A stretch of DNA of 64,000 bases, taken from the NCBI GenBank assembly GCA_044358835.1, contig JBIKNF010000006.1, forward strand, positions 28,600 to 92,599. Direction: 5' to 3'. Every line of letters begins with the position of its first letter. Positions within the stretch are counted from its first letter, which is position 1. Of the stretch, positions 8,946-16,911 are shown piece after piece. A program made the translations under genes and the position numbers. Origin of the DNA: JAJTHC01 sp044358835 (GTDB lineage: Bacteria > Cyanobacteriota > Vampirovibrionia > Vampirovibrionales > JAJTHC01). The notes under the pieces were generated by a model. It worked only from the letters and a program-made list of their open reading frames with translations. It did not search any database and had not been told where the DNA came from.

Positions 8946-8994
8946 TTGCCCTTTTAGTATAAGGGCAAGATCTCACTTTAGTATAAAGTATTCT
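8946..8994 (-). promoter_or_regulatory. Paired hairpins in the fliH-flhA gap
   Basis: On the minus strand the 80-base gap holds two short hairpins whose loops share TTATACTAAA: ACTTTATACTAAAGT, then TTGCCCTTATACTAAAAGGG followed by CAA. They lie upstream of the three-ATG flhA start, which lacks a Shine-Dalgarno sequence. They could set flhA expression within the operon by processing, attenuation or an internal -10 element (TATACT). Confidence 0.4.
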
Positions 8995-9001
8995 AAAAGG
9001 T

Positions 9002-9904
9002 TTAATGTTCATCCAACGCGGGAGCATCCCACGTTTGGAGGGTGGCATCGCCTTCAAGCAAGTGGTCAAACTCGGCTTCGGCAGAAGATTGAGACGCAAT
9101 CGCCACATTCGGCAAGCCTAAAATTTTACGGATCATATGCAGTTGCGTGGTAAAGGTGGCATCAATCTGCCCACCAGACGTTTCCACAATACAACTGCCC
9201 AAGTCCACTTCGGCATCTCCCACCACAATAATATGGCGTTGCACTTCGCCTTGCCACGTTTCTTCATGTTCTTTAATGTGTTGGCGTAAAAACTTTACAT
9301 CGCTGGGGTGTACTTTAAACACCACTTCTTTCTGGGTACGATCCACCTTGCCTAAAACGTCAAGGGCAATGCCCACCACCAACGCACGATCACAAGACAG
9401 TTCCACCTTAATCAAGCGTTGGGCAATGGCCATGGCCATCGGGGCAATGTCTTCCACCGATTTAGCCAGCACTTGGCTTTTAATCGTGTCCAGCTGATCT
9501 AAAATCTGCCAAATGGATTGAGCGGCTTCTTCAGCGTCTTTAATGCCTGCGGCGTAGCCATTTTCCTTGGCTTCTTTAAAACCCGCTTCATAGCCAATGG
9601 GGTAGCCTTCTCGGTAGCCCGAATCATACGCTTGTTGAAAGACGGCTTGCGAGTCCACCACGGGTTCATGGTCACTCCGCCGCCGCTGCGGGGAACTCGT
9701 CGTTTGAGGGACTTGCGGTTCTTCCCAAACCAATTGATTTAAAAAATCATCTTCAGACGCATTGACATTCACGGGTGCCCCCCCCACTTGCTGATGCGCC
9801 ACCTGTTCTAGCCACGGCGGTAAAGGTTCGCCTGTAGAAGCGTGGGCGGGATGCAATGGCGTTTGGGGGGCCTGTTGTGATCGAATCCGTTTAATTAAGG
9901 GCAT
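9002..9904 (-). CDS. fliH: Flagellar export stator FliH
   Basis: This 300-residue protein has a disordered N-terminal third, then the GxxxG ladder typical of FliH with glycines at 96, 100, 104, 108, 116 and 120, and a C-terminal FliH/VATPase-E-like domain with the late signature CIVETSGGQIDATFTTQL. FliH binds the FliI ATPase and regulates export at the C-ring. An extra 50-residue acidic tail follows the usual end. It lies 21 bases after the fliG-position gene and before flhA. FliI and FliJ, normally next, are absent from the window. Confidence 0.88.
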   Translation of the reverse strand: MPLIKRIRSQQAPQTPLHPAHASTGEPLPPWLEQVAHQQVGGAPVNVNASEDDFLNQLVWEEPQVPQTTSSPQRRRSDHEPVVDSQAVFQQAYDSGYREGYPIGYEAGFKEAKENGYAAGIKDAEEAAQSIWQILDQLDTIKSQVLAKSVEDIAPMAMAIAQRLIKVELSCDRALVVGIALDVLGKVDRTQKEVVFKVHPSDVKFLRQHIKEHEETWQGEVQRHIIVVGDAEVDLGSCIVETSGGQIDATFTTQLHMIRKILGLPNVAIASQSSAEAEFDHLLEGDATLQTWDAPALDEH

Positions 9905-9925
9905 ACAAGGGGGGTTTTTCTAGGG

Positions 9926-11122
9926 TTAGGTAAGAAGGGTCGTGTAGTAATTCAATAAGGCTTGTTCGAGTTTGGGCGTCCACTGTGGGATTTGATTATA
10001 CCCGTTGGGGTGCCTATGCACAAGTCCCGCCGTCTTAAATAAACGTTGAACTTCAAGGCGTTCTTCTTGCACAAGGCTTTCTAAAACACTTCGATGTTCA
10101 AGGCGGGCTAAAATATCGCACAAGGCGTGACGAAGACGTCTTTCTTGGGCATGGGGGTCTTCCACCACGGCTTTTACGTTGCGTTGAAACGCCTGTAGCG
10201 TGTTAAGCACGTCGTTCATGGGCAGTTCTTGGGCGATGTGTTCTATCGTCATGTAATGAAGAATTTGACGACTAAGGACTTCAGGAAATTGAGCCAGCCA
10301 TTCTTTTTGAAGTTCTGGGGCTTGGGTTGTTAAAAACAAGGCCAAGGCCGCCAACTTGAGTTGAACGTGTTGGGTTTTTTGAAGCGGGAGTGTGGAGGGG
10401 GCAGAAGGGTTCGAAGAACCGTAGACGTCTTCATGCGACGGAAACGCTTGAGACGAAGGCATTACGGGGGCAGAGGTGGGAAGGTGAGGGTCAGAAACGG
10501 CTTCATGGCCCAGAACGGGGGTTCCTTGAAGAGGGGTTTCGGTTTGGTTGCTTAGATTAAATCGAGTAGAGGGAGCGTCTGGCGGGAGATTTTCTTGGAT
10601 CAGGGGGCCATGAATTTTTTCATATTCGCCTAAATAATGATGCAAGGCACTGGCCACCATTTGCTCCATCCAACTTTCAAGCTGTTGGTCGTCAAACTGA
10701 TGTTCTGGAGTCACTTCTTGCCCAACCGTGACTGAAACAAATTGCTTGGCTTGGAAAAAGGCATCTTTTGCTAAACCTTGAAACACCACTGATTTAGGCT
10801 CGCCTTTTAAATGATGTTCTTGAGCCTTTTGACTGGCGTAAATAAGGGCATGCGTAAATAAAGACAACACCTTATAACAATGCCCCACATCAAAGGCCAA
10901 GTAAGGCGCTTTGGGATCCTGCATTTGAAAACCCGGTTCTTGCTGAAGCAGGCCCACCGCCACTTGAATAAAGTGAGCCGTAATATCCGCAGAACGTTTA
11001 ATTTCGCTTACATCTAGGCCAGCACGACTGAGGGCATCGGTCACTTTTTCGGCAAATTCCACCGCAAGTGCTTCGGCGTTCATGGAAAGGATTAAAGGAT
11101 CCACAGGGGGACGTTTAGCCAC
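9926..11122 (-). CDS. FliG-position flagellar protein, divergent
   Basis: The 398-residue product sits exactly where fliG is found in most fliF operons. I recognise no clear FliG signature, but the C-terminal half contains a helical stretch (LALFLTTQAPELQKEWLAQF and onward) that resembles the FliG middle-domain pattern of Leu-rich armadillo-like helices. Residues about 175-260 are a Pro/Ser/Thr-rich linker; the N-terminal 160 residues are helical. A longer frame overlaps fliF, but the GTG at 11122 has AAGGA 7 bases upstream, placed just after the fliF stop, so I choose it. Functionally it is either a remodelled FliG or another C-ring part. Confidence 0.6.
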   Translation of the reverse strand: MAKRPPVDPLILSMNAEALAVEFAEKVTDALSRAGLDVSEIKRSADITAHFIQVAVGLLQQEPGFQMQDPKAPYLAFDVGHCYKVLSLFTHALIYASQKAQEHHLKGEPKSVVFQGLAKDAFFQAKQFVSVTVGQEVTPEHQFDDQQLESWMEQMVASALHHYLGEYEKIHGPLIQENLPPDAPSTRFNLSNQTETPLQGTPVLGHEAVSDPHLPTSAPVMPSSQAFPSHEDVYGSSNPSAPSTLPLQKTQHVQLKLAALALFLTTQAPELQKEWLAQFPEVLSRQILHYMTIEHIAQELPMNDVLNTLQAFQRNVKAVVEDPHAQERRLRHALCDILARLEHRSVLESLVQEERLEVQRLFKTAGLVHRHPNGYNQIPQWTPKLEQALLNYYTTLLT

Positions 11123-11133
11123 AGTTGTTTCCT

Positions 11134-12888
11134 TTATTCTGCTGAGCTTAACCACTGGGTTAAGTTCAGTTCTTGTGGGCGAACCGCAGTGGCGTTCGGG
11201 GAAGGACTCTTCATGTTTTCATTCAATTCTTTAAGGGCTTCTTTAAGTTTTTCAACACTTTGTTGACGCGTACGTTCTAACACTTGATGCTGTTCTTGTT
11301 GGGCTTGCATCAACTGTTCGTTCAACTGTTGTTGATATTGCAGGTGTGTTTGCGTTTCTTCGGCATGTTGACGCAACTGTTGCAATTCGTTAATGGCAGA
11401 ATCTAAGGTTTCTGCTGTGTGTTGTACTTTCCCACTATTGCCCATAAATAGCATAATGGCAACCGCCCCTATAACGGTAATGGCCATCCAAGGCAACCAC
11501 GTCATCACCCCTGTCGCCATTTCAGGACTTAACCCTGGCAACAAAAAGTTCGCCGTATTCATGGGCGGTTCAGGCAACGGATCTTCCCCCGCCAAAGGCT
11601 TGGGATTTTCAAAATCCGTTCGAGCCAAGCTCACATTTAAGGGATTGACGCGTGGGCTTGCCGCACGCGCAATTAATACTTGTAAATCTTCAGGGGGAAT
11701 GTTCGGATAGTAATCGTCATCAACGGTCACCGCAATCGAAACATCTTCCACCATACCGGGGACGCTGGTTTCCACCCATTGGGTATGCCCATTTTGATAA
11801 CTCACTTCTGTGCCTTCACGCAAGTAGCCGTCGTTACTACTGCTTTTGCTCATATTTTCCATCGACTGCATGGATTGTCCAATCGCGACTTTACTGTCGA
11901 GTTCAGGGGGTAAAAATCCAGAAACAGGCCCACTGGCTTTACCGTTGGAACTGGAACTGCCTCCACTACCGCCGAGCGTTTCTTGGAAGCGTTGCTTACT
12001 GGCTACCACTGATTTAGAGGGATCAAAGTTCTGGACCATGGTTTCTTTAGGGGCTTCACGCAAGAAGGTCGAAACCGTCACGACATAGCGCCCTTCGCCA
12101 ATGAGCTTGTCTAACTGAGCGGCAATTTTTTGCTTCATGTAAAAATCTTGATCCGCGGCCTTGTCTTGCAATTCTAGGGCAGAATCTAGCACACTGTTAT
12201 AGGTATTGCCGTTGGTGTCTGACAACGCCACATGCTTGGCTTCTAGGCCTTGAATGCCCCCGACCATTAAATTGATGATGGCTCTGACCTTGTCTCGTGT
12301 CAAGCGTTCGCCAGGGGGAAGGGTGACTTGCACCGCTGCTGAAGGAGGCTTTCGATCACTGGCAAATAGCGTTGGGTCAGGAACTGAAATTTTGACGTGG
12401 GCATCTTCAACAGGGGGCATTTTACGAATAATTCTCGCCAAATCCCCTTCTTGCCCACGAATGAGTTTAATTTGTTTTTCTTCACGGCTGGCCATCATGT
12501 CACTGGAATCAAAGGCTTCCATCCCCAACTTACCGTCCATTAAGCCAGATTGTGCCAGTGTAAGTAGGGCTTGATCTCGATCGTTTAAGGTTGCTTCTTT
12601 GCTAAACATCAGTGAAACCTTGCCTGCGGTTCCAGCCAGGGTGTCTAGGCGAATGTCTTGTCGAGAGAGTAAGGCTCTGATTTCAACAGCTTTACCTGCG
12701 GCAATATCGGTGGCTAAAGGCAGTTGTTCTTCGTTAAGCAGTTTGGCGCCTTCATCCACTTTGACTTCTTTGTTACCACTGCCGGCCACAGCTGTTACGA
12801 TGATAATCACAACAAGCAGAACCACCCCTCCAATGACGGAAAAGAAGAGTCGTTTATTTTCCATTAAGGCTTGTAGTTGTGGAGGCAC
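11134..12888 (-). CDS. fliF: Flagellar MS-ring protein FliF
   Basis: The 584-residue protein has the FliF plan: a membrane helix at 14-36, a periplasmic part with the ring-building motifs (EIRALLSRQDI; REEKQIKLIRGQEGDLARII; VEDAHVKISVPDPTLF; a LTRDKVRAIINLMVGGIQGL helix), a Gly/Ser-rich loop, a second membrane helix at about 464-483 and a cytoplasmic tail. FliF builds the inner-membrane base ring. The start is GTG with AAGGGG at good spacing. Oddly, the tail after the second helix holds about 60 Gln/Glu/Leu-rich residues predicted to be coiled coil before the terminal LTQWLSSAE that resembles the FliG-binding end. Confidence 0.92.
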   Translation of the reverse strand: MPPQLQALMENKRLFFSVIGGVVLLVVIIIVTAVAGSGNKEVKVDEGAKLLNEEQLPLATDIAAGKAVEIRALLSRQDIRLDTLAGTAGKVSLMFSKEATLNDRDQALLTLAQSGLMDGKLGMEAFDSSDMMASREEKQIKLIRGQEGDLARIIRKMPPVEDAHVKISVPDPTLFASDRKPPSAAVQVTLPPGERLTRDKVRAIINLMVGGIQGLEAKHVALSDTNGNTYNSVLDSALELQDKAADQDFYMKQKIAAQLDKLIGEGRYVVTVSTFLREAPKETMVQNFDPSKSVVASKQRFQETLGGSGGSSSSNGKASGPVSGFLPPELDSKVAIGQSMQSMENMSKSSSNDGYLREGTEVSYQNGHTQWVETSVPGMVEDVSIAVTVDDDYYPNIPPEDLQVLIARAASPRVNPLNVSLARTDFENPKPLAGEDPLPEPPMNTANFLLPGLSPEMATGVMTWLPWMAITVIGAVAIMLFMGNSGKVQHTAETLDSAINELQQLRQHAEETQTHLQYQQQLNEQLMQAQQEQHQVLERTRQQSVEKLKEALKELNENMKSPSPNATAVRPQELNLTQWLSSAE

Positions 12889-12991
12889 CCTAAAATCCCC
12901 TTGCTTAAGAATAGTATTCGTCTAGCTTTATTTTAGCAAGTTCTTACAGGTCTTTTCAGGATTCTTAAACGGCTTCCACTGTTTAGGGTAT

Positions 12992-13351
12992 TTAAGGCAA
13001 GAAATAACAGACGGCCTGGGTGTCGGTTTCGTAAATACAGACCTTGCTCACTTCAGGGAGGCTTTCTCGCAGTTCATTGAAAATCAAGCGAGCCATAAAT
13101 TCTGCACTAGGGCTTTCACCCGCAAATTCAGGCAACGTGTTTAAATCTTGGTGATCAAAGCGATCGACAATCGGATCCAAGACCGCCTTCATATCCTTAA
13201 AATCCAGCGCGATATTCGCTTTGTCTAGCGTGTTCATTTGCACATAGATCCTTACCTTATAGTTATGCCCATGAGGCGTCGCACATTTACCGACATAGTT
13301 TAAAAGGTGATGCGCCGAAGAAAAATGGCGTTCTAGCATGAGTTCAAACAT
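12992..13351 (-). CDS. queD: 6-carboxytetrahydropterin synthase (QueD/PTPS family)
   Basis: At 119 residues this is a typical QueD. The zinc histidines are in FSSAHH (14/15) and HGHN (27, 29), with the catalytic Cys at 23; the late DHQDLNTL and ESPSAEFMA segments are also characteristic. It converts 7,8-dihydroneopterin triphosphate to 6-carboxy-tetrahydropterin for queuosine synthesis. A PTPS-III-like role in folate synthesis is possible in organisms without FolB, but a FolB-like gene lies 1.5 kb away, which favours queuosine. It is transcribed leftwards and divergent from the GH8 gene. Confidence 0.92.
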   Translation of the reverse strand: MFELMLERHFSSAHHLLNYVGKCATPHGHNYKVRIYVQMNTLDKANIALDFKDMKAVLDPIVDRFDHQDLNTLPEFAGESPSAEFMARLIFNELRESLPEVSKVCIYETDTQAVCYFLP

Positions 13352-13465
13352 AAAAATGAGTCCTTTTTGAATCAGAGAAGGGTGAGGGAACCTTTATTAG
13401 AAAGGATATCATAAACATAGGGGACAAAAAAGCTCAAAATCGCGCATGCCACTGTTTTATTCGTT

Positions 13466-14800
13466 ATGCTAAGCAATGCAGGGTCTTTTATACAAAAGTC
13501 AGGTAAACGCCTCGTGGGATTTTCATTCAAAAAAAGTTTGATTCTACTCAGTACGCTGGCTGTTCTTATGGGTGCCGTGCTGTTTTTTCACTTTTCTTAC
13601 ATTATCGCGCATGACGAGCTGAGTCGTCACTGGGGGGTGTGGGTGAAGGCCCCTCAGGCTTTTTTAAGCAATCCACCGGCGTGGCTCAAGCAAAGCTGGA
13701 AAAGTTATAAAACCCGCTTTATTCAAGCCGACGGTAGAGTCAAAGACCTTTACAACCACAACGCCACCACCAGTGAAGGCCAAAGTTACGCCCTAGAACA
13801 AGCCGTTTGGCTCAATGACAAACCATCCTTTGACACCCTGTGGCACTGGACGCGGGACAACTTACAAGTTCAAAAAGAACACACGCTTTTTTCTTGGAAG
13901 TGGGGCGAAAATCCCAAAACGAAAAAATGGGGCGTGCTAGACGCCAGCGTCGCTGCGGATGCGGATCAAGACATCGCGTTTGCGTTGTTGATGGCTCACG
14001 AGCGGTGGCACGATCCGAATTACAAAAAAGACGCCCTGCATATTTTAAACGACTTATGGAAGCACGAAGTCACTGAATCGGCATGGGGGCCAGTGCTTTT
14101 ACCGGGGAACTGGCATCGCTTTGAAGCGAAAATCCCCAACGTGATTTTGGTGAATCCGTCGTATCTTTCGCCTACGCTGTATCGTGTGTTTGCTGAAGTG
14201 GATAAGACGCATCCGTGGGGAAAGCTCTTAAGCAGTAGCTATCAAATTTGGGACGCTTCTTTTAAATTAAGTAAAGTCGGCTTACCCCCAGATTGGGTGT
14301 GGCTGGATCGTCAAAAAGGCAAAGTTTACGCCAAGCAAGACGATCCACAGTTTAAGGGCATGACGAGTCAATTTGGCTATGAAGCCTGCCGAGTGCCGTG
14401 GCGTCTGTTTCAAGATGTCGCCCTTACGCGGGCGTATGGGTGGAAGAATCCCACAGGCGAAGCCCTGTTGAAGGGACTCAACGAAAGCTTAGATCAAGGT
14501 TTCCCAGAAGTCACGAGCTTAGACGGTGTCAAAGTACAGGCGTTTGGTTCTAAAGCTCGAGAAGCGGGGTTTTGGCCTTTGTTGATTTTAAATAAATCCC
14601 CCTTGTACGAACGCTATGCCTTGCATTATAATTGGCAAAACGCCCTTGAAAGTGACGATTATTATGCCCGCAATTGGTTATGGTTTGCGGTGTGGTTACA
14701 GGTGTTTCAACAAACACAGTTACAGCACTTACACGTAACTTTTCCACACCACCCCCCCGCCTTGTTACCCGTGTTGACTCATGCCCTCGACGTCGAGTAG
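13466..14800 (+). CDS. Membrane-anchored glycoside hydrolase family 8 (endoglucanase type)
   Basis: The 444-residue protein has an N-terminal hydrophobic segment (about 24-45) that would act as anchor or uncleaved signal, then a GH8 (alpha/alpha)6 barrel. The catalytic acid is in TTSEGQSYA (Glu104) and the base region in AADADQDIAFAL (Asp165-169), both hallmark GH8 motifs; WKWGE lies between them. GH8 enzymes cut beta-1,4-glucans, chitosan or xylan and include BcsZ of cellulose synthesis. No bcsA or bcsB is nearby, so a secreted or surface lytic role, for example on algal or plant-type walls, is worth considering. No strong ribosome-binding site precedes the ATG; a GTG 16 codons later is possible. 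Confidence 0.85.
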   Translation: MLSNAGSFIQKSGKRLVGFSFKKSLILLSTLAVLMGAVLFFHFSYIIAHDELSRHWGVWVKAPQAFLSNPPAWLKQSWKSYKTRFIQADGRVKDLYNHNATTSEGQSYALEQAVWLNDKPSFDTLWHWTRDNLQVQKEHTLFSWKWGENPKTKKWGVLDASVAADADQDIAFALLMAHERWHDPNYKKDALHILNDLWKHEVTESAWGPVLLPGNWHRFEAKIPNVILVNPSYLSPTLYRVFAEVDKTHPWGKLLSSSYQIWDASFKLSKVGLPPDWVWLDRQKGKVYAKQDDPQFKGMTSQFGYEACRVPWRLFQDVALTRAYGWKNPTGEALLKGLNESLDQGFPEVTSLDGVKVQAFGSKAREAGFWPLLILNKSPLYERYALHYNWQNALESDDYYARNWLWFAVWLQVFQQTQLQHLHVTFPHHPPALLPVLTHALDVE

Positions 14801-14824
14801 CGTTTTAGAAAGAAACCCCTTGCC

Positions 14825-15226
14825 ATGAAGCTTCCCCACACCGCTGAAGAATTGTTGTTTCAAGTGCATCACGGCGTGATGCTTTCTCGGGTGGACAATT
14901 TTATTTTGCCCTTTCAAGTTGGGATTTTACCCAAGGAAGTGGGCATCACGCAGCGTTTGCGGTTCAATGTGCGGGTGGCGTCTAAAGAAATGGGGCGTGT
15001 GGGCGAAAACTTACAACTGAGTTTTGACTATCGATTGATTGTAGAGACGCTGGAAATACTTTCCAAAGCCAAGCACGTGCCGTTATTGGAAGAAATTGCC
15101 GAAGAGTTGGCAGGGGTGGTGTTGTCGCATCCCTTGGGCTTGGGCTTATGGGTGCGCATTGAAAAGCTGGATTTACTGCCCAACGCCGAAAGCCTAGGCA
15201 TTGAACGCGTGTTTTTGAAGCATTAG
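14825..15226 (+). CDS. folB: Dihydroneopterin aldolase-like protein (FolB)
   Basis: The 133-residue product has the T-fold pattern of FolB: an N-terminal strand, GILPKEVGITQ with the conserved Glu at 38, FDYRLI, LLEEIAEELAG, and a late IEKLDLLP with the catalytic-type Lys near 114. FolB cleaves 7,8-dihydroneopterin to 6-hydroxymethyl-dihydropterin in folate synthesis. It follows the GH8 gene by 24 bases on the same strand, probably co-transcribed. Its stop overlaps the stop of the facing gene by four bases (TTAG). FolX-type epimerase is a less likely alternative. Confidence 0.8.
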   Translation: MKLPHTAEELLFQVHHGVMLSRVDNFILPFQVGILPKEVGITQRLRFNVRVASKEMGRVGENLQLSFDYRLIVETLEILSKAKHVPLLEEIAEELAGVVLSHPLGLGLWVRIEKLDLLPNAESLGIERVFLKH

Positions 15227-16161
15227 GCCGTGGTGGGTAGTCTCCAAATCTGAGAACCCTGTCCATAATATCCGTCAAAGTTCAAATTAGATTTCCAAGA
15301 AAATTGAGCCTTGCTACTGCTGTTAGAAATAACTCGAGCTTGCGATCCCTGTCCTTCTGAAACAATCCCAATATGTCTATCATAAGAATAGACTATATCA
15401 CCAGGTCGTGCTTCAGATTGAGGAACTTGAACAGCACCACGTTTTTTTAAAAAGGCTATTTGTGCATTGACGTTTACTTCTTCAGGGCTACCTGGTTTAA
15501 TATCGTATCCTGCAGCTCTTAGTGCTTTTGCCGTTTTCCACGCACAAGCGACGTTCCCTCCTCCTGGACCTTCTCTGGAAGATGAACCTTCTAAGCTTTT
15601 TGCTGCTTGAGCAACGGCGGTTGATTTATCCCCTGTAATGAATTGTCCGACACGTTTAACGGTGTTCGTTGCAAATTGCCCAACTTGTGAAGGTATTGCT
15701 GTTACGAATTGCCCAACCCCTTGCACGCCACTTCCTGGAAGTTGTTTAAGCCACTTAAAAGCATCTGACACTAAGTTTTTTATATCGTCAACTGTACTAA
15801 CATTTTCAGGCGCAGGCATCGCTGGGGCTGGAGAAGCAGGCATTACTGCATTTCCAGACGTAAACGGAAGGGAGGGAGCCGTCGGAAGCGTAGGCGCTTG
15901 AGCAGTAGTATTTATCGAAGCAGGAGGCGGCAACGTAGCCAAGAGGCTGGTTTGCTGACGTTTTAGAGCTTGGTCACGATCTTTTTGATCTTGGGCCTGC
16001 TTATTTTGTAAAGCAGTGTCTTGCATACTTGTCGTAAGCTGGGTTGTGGCATTTAAAAGCTGATTGACTTCTGAACCCACCGCACTTGTCGAACTGGGGG
16101 GCGTTGGCTGTAACCCCATAGACCATTGCGTATTCAGGGTGGTGAAATTGGTTGAAATCAC
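15223..16161 (-). CDS. Cys-His hydrolase-like protein (CHAP/NlpC-type) with long disordered N-terminus
   Basis: The C-terminal 115 residues look like a papain-like amidase: NVACAW with a candidate catalytic Cys206 at the start of a helix, GDIVYSYDRHIGIV with His263, and a polar third position near Asn280. Enzymes of this shape cut peptidoglycan peptides. The first 120 residues are Gln/Thr/Pro-rich and disordered; residues 149-174 contain three VGQF motifs spaced 11 residues apart. There is no signal peptide, so export would need another route, such as the flagellar type III system, or the protein acts inside. The family assignment rests on motif placement only. Confidence 0.6.
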   Translation of the reverse strand: MISTNFTTLNTQWSMGLQPTPPSSTSAVGSEVNQLLNATTQLTTSMQDTALQNKQAQDQKDRDQALKRQQTSLLATLPPPASINTTAQAPTLPTAPSLPFTSGNAVMPASPAPAMPAPENVSTVDDIKNLVSDAFKWLKQLPGSGVQGVGQFVTAIPSQVGQFATNTVKRVGQFITGDKSTAVAQAAKSLEGSSSREGPGGGNVACAWKTAKALRAAGYDIKPGSPEEVNVNAQIAFLKKRGAVQVPQSEARPGDIVYSYDRHIGIVSEGQGSQARVISNSSSKAQFSWKSNLNFDGYYGQGSQIWRLPTTA

Positions 16162-16342
16162 AAGTGTCGTCCTACGTCGATGTCTCTATACCCGTCGTCA
16201 AAAGCATAAAACCCATCAAGCGCCTTCTTTGTGCTATCTATACGTATAAAAACAGTTATCTCAAAAAAAAATAGACCTCTCCGTGGGTTTATACTAAACT
16301 AAAGCTACTTCATTCAACCCCTATAAAGGAGTCCCCCCGTCC

Positions 16343-16828
16343 ATGATGAGTTCCCCTTCCCCCACGGTAGAACCCCTAGAACAGCTTCCCCCCTTAACGG
16401 TGACTGAACTTAAAGCCCATATTCCCCATCGTTACCCCTTTTTACTGGTGGATCGCGTCACCGCTCACGCCAAAGGCACCTACATTGAAGGCTATAAAAA
16501 CCTCACCGCCAATGAAGCCTTTTTTGAAGGTCATTTCCCTCACTTGCCCATTATGCCGGGGGTGCTTCAAGTTGAAGCACTGGCTCAACTAGGCGGCATT
16601 ATGGTGGCTCACTTGCCTGAAGGCATGGGTAAAGTTGGCTTGTTCGCGGGGTTAGACAACGTGCGTTTTCGTCGTATGGTCACTCCTGGTGATCGCCTGG
16701 ATTTACGGGTGGAACTGGTGCAGTTTCGTCGTGTGTTGGTCAAAGTCAAAGCCGTGGCTTCGGTGAATGGGGAAACATCCGTTGAAGCGGACATGATGTT
16801 TAGCCTAATGCCAAAAACAAACGAATAG
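16343..16828 (+). CDS. fabZ: 3-hydroxyacyl-ACP dehydratase FabZ
   Basis: The 161-residue hot-dog protein has PHRYPFLLVDRV, EGHFP with catalytic His64, PGVLQVEALAQ with Glu78, and FAGLDNVRFRRMV, all diagnostic for FabZ. It dehydrates beta-hydroxyacyl-ACP in fatty acid elongation. A 16-residue Pro/Ser/Glu-rich N-terminal extension precedes the fold. AAAGGAG lies 11 bases before ATGATG. The usual lpxA/lpxD neighbours are absent. Confidence 0.95.
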   Translation: MMSSPSPTVEPLEQLPPLTVTELKAHIPHRYPFLLVDRVTAHAKGTYIEGYKNLTANEAFFEGHFPHLPIMPGVLQVEALAQLGGIMVAHLPEGMGKVGLFAGLDNVRFRRMVTPGDRLDLRVELVQFRRVLVKVKAVASVNGETSVEADMMFSLMPKTNE

Positions 16829-16844
16829 TCAGTGGCACAAGGTC

Positions 16845-16873
16845 TTGCTTTTGCGTATTTATGTTACTATATC
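16845..16873 (+). promoter_or_regulatory. Putative promoter of rlmN
   Basis: TTGCTT at 16845-16850 and TATATC at 16868-16873 are separated by 17 bases, about 38 bases before the rlmN start. Confidence 0.4.
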
Positions 16874-16911
16874 CCTAACATTTCCCTTTAAACGCTGGAC
16901 AGGAACGTTCC

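Noticed and set aside
6819..12888. A non-flagellar type III secretion system (injectisome)
   Set aside because: FliF is full-length MS-ring type, FliH has the GxxxG ladder, and FlgC and FlhB are present, so flagellar origin is favoured despite the SctV-like wording in FlhA.
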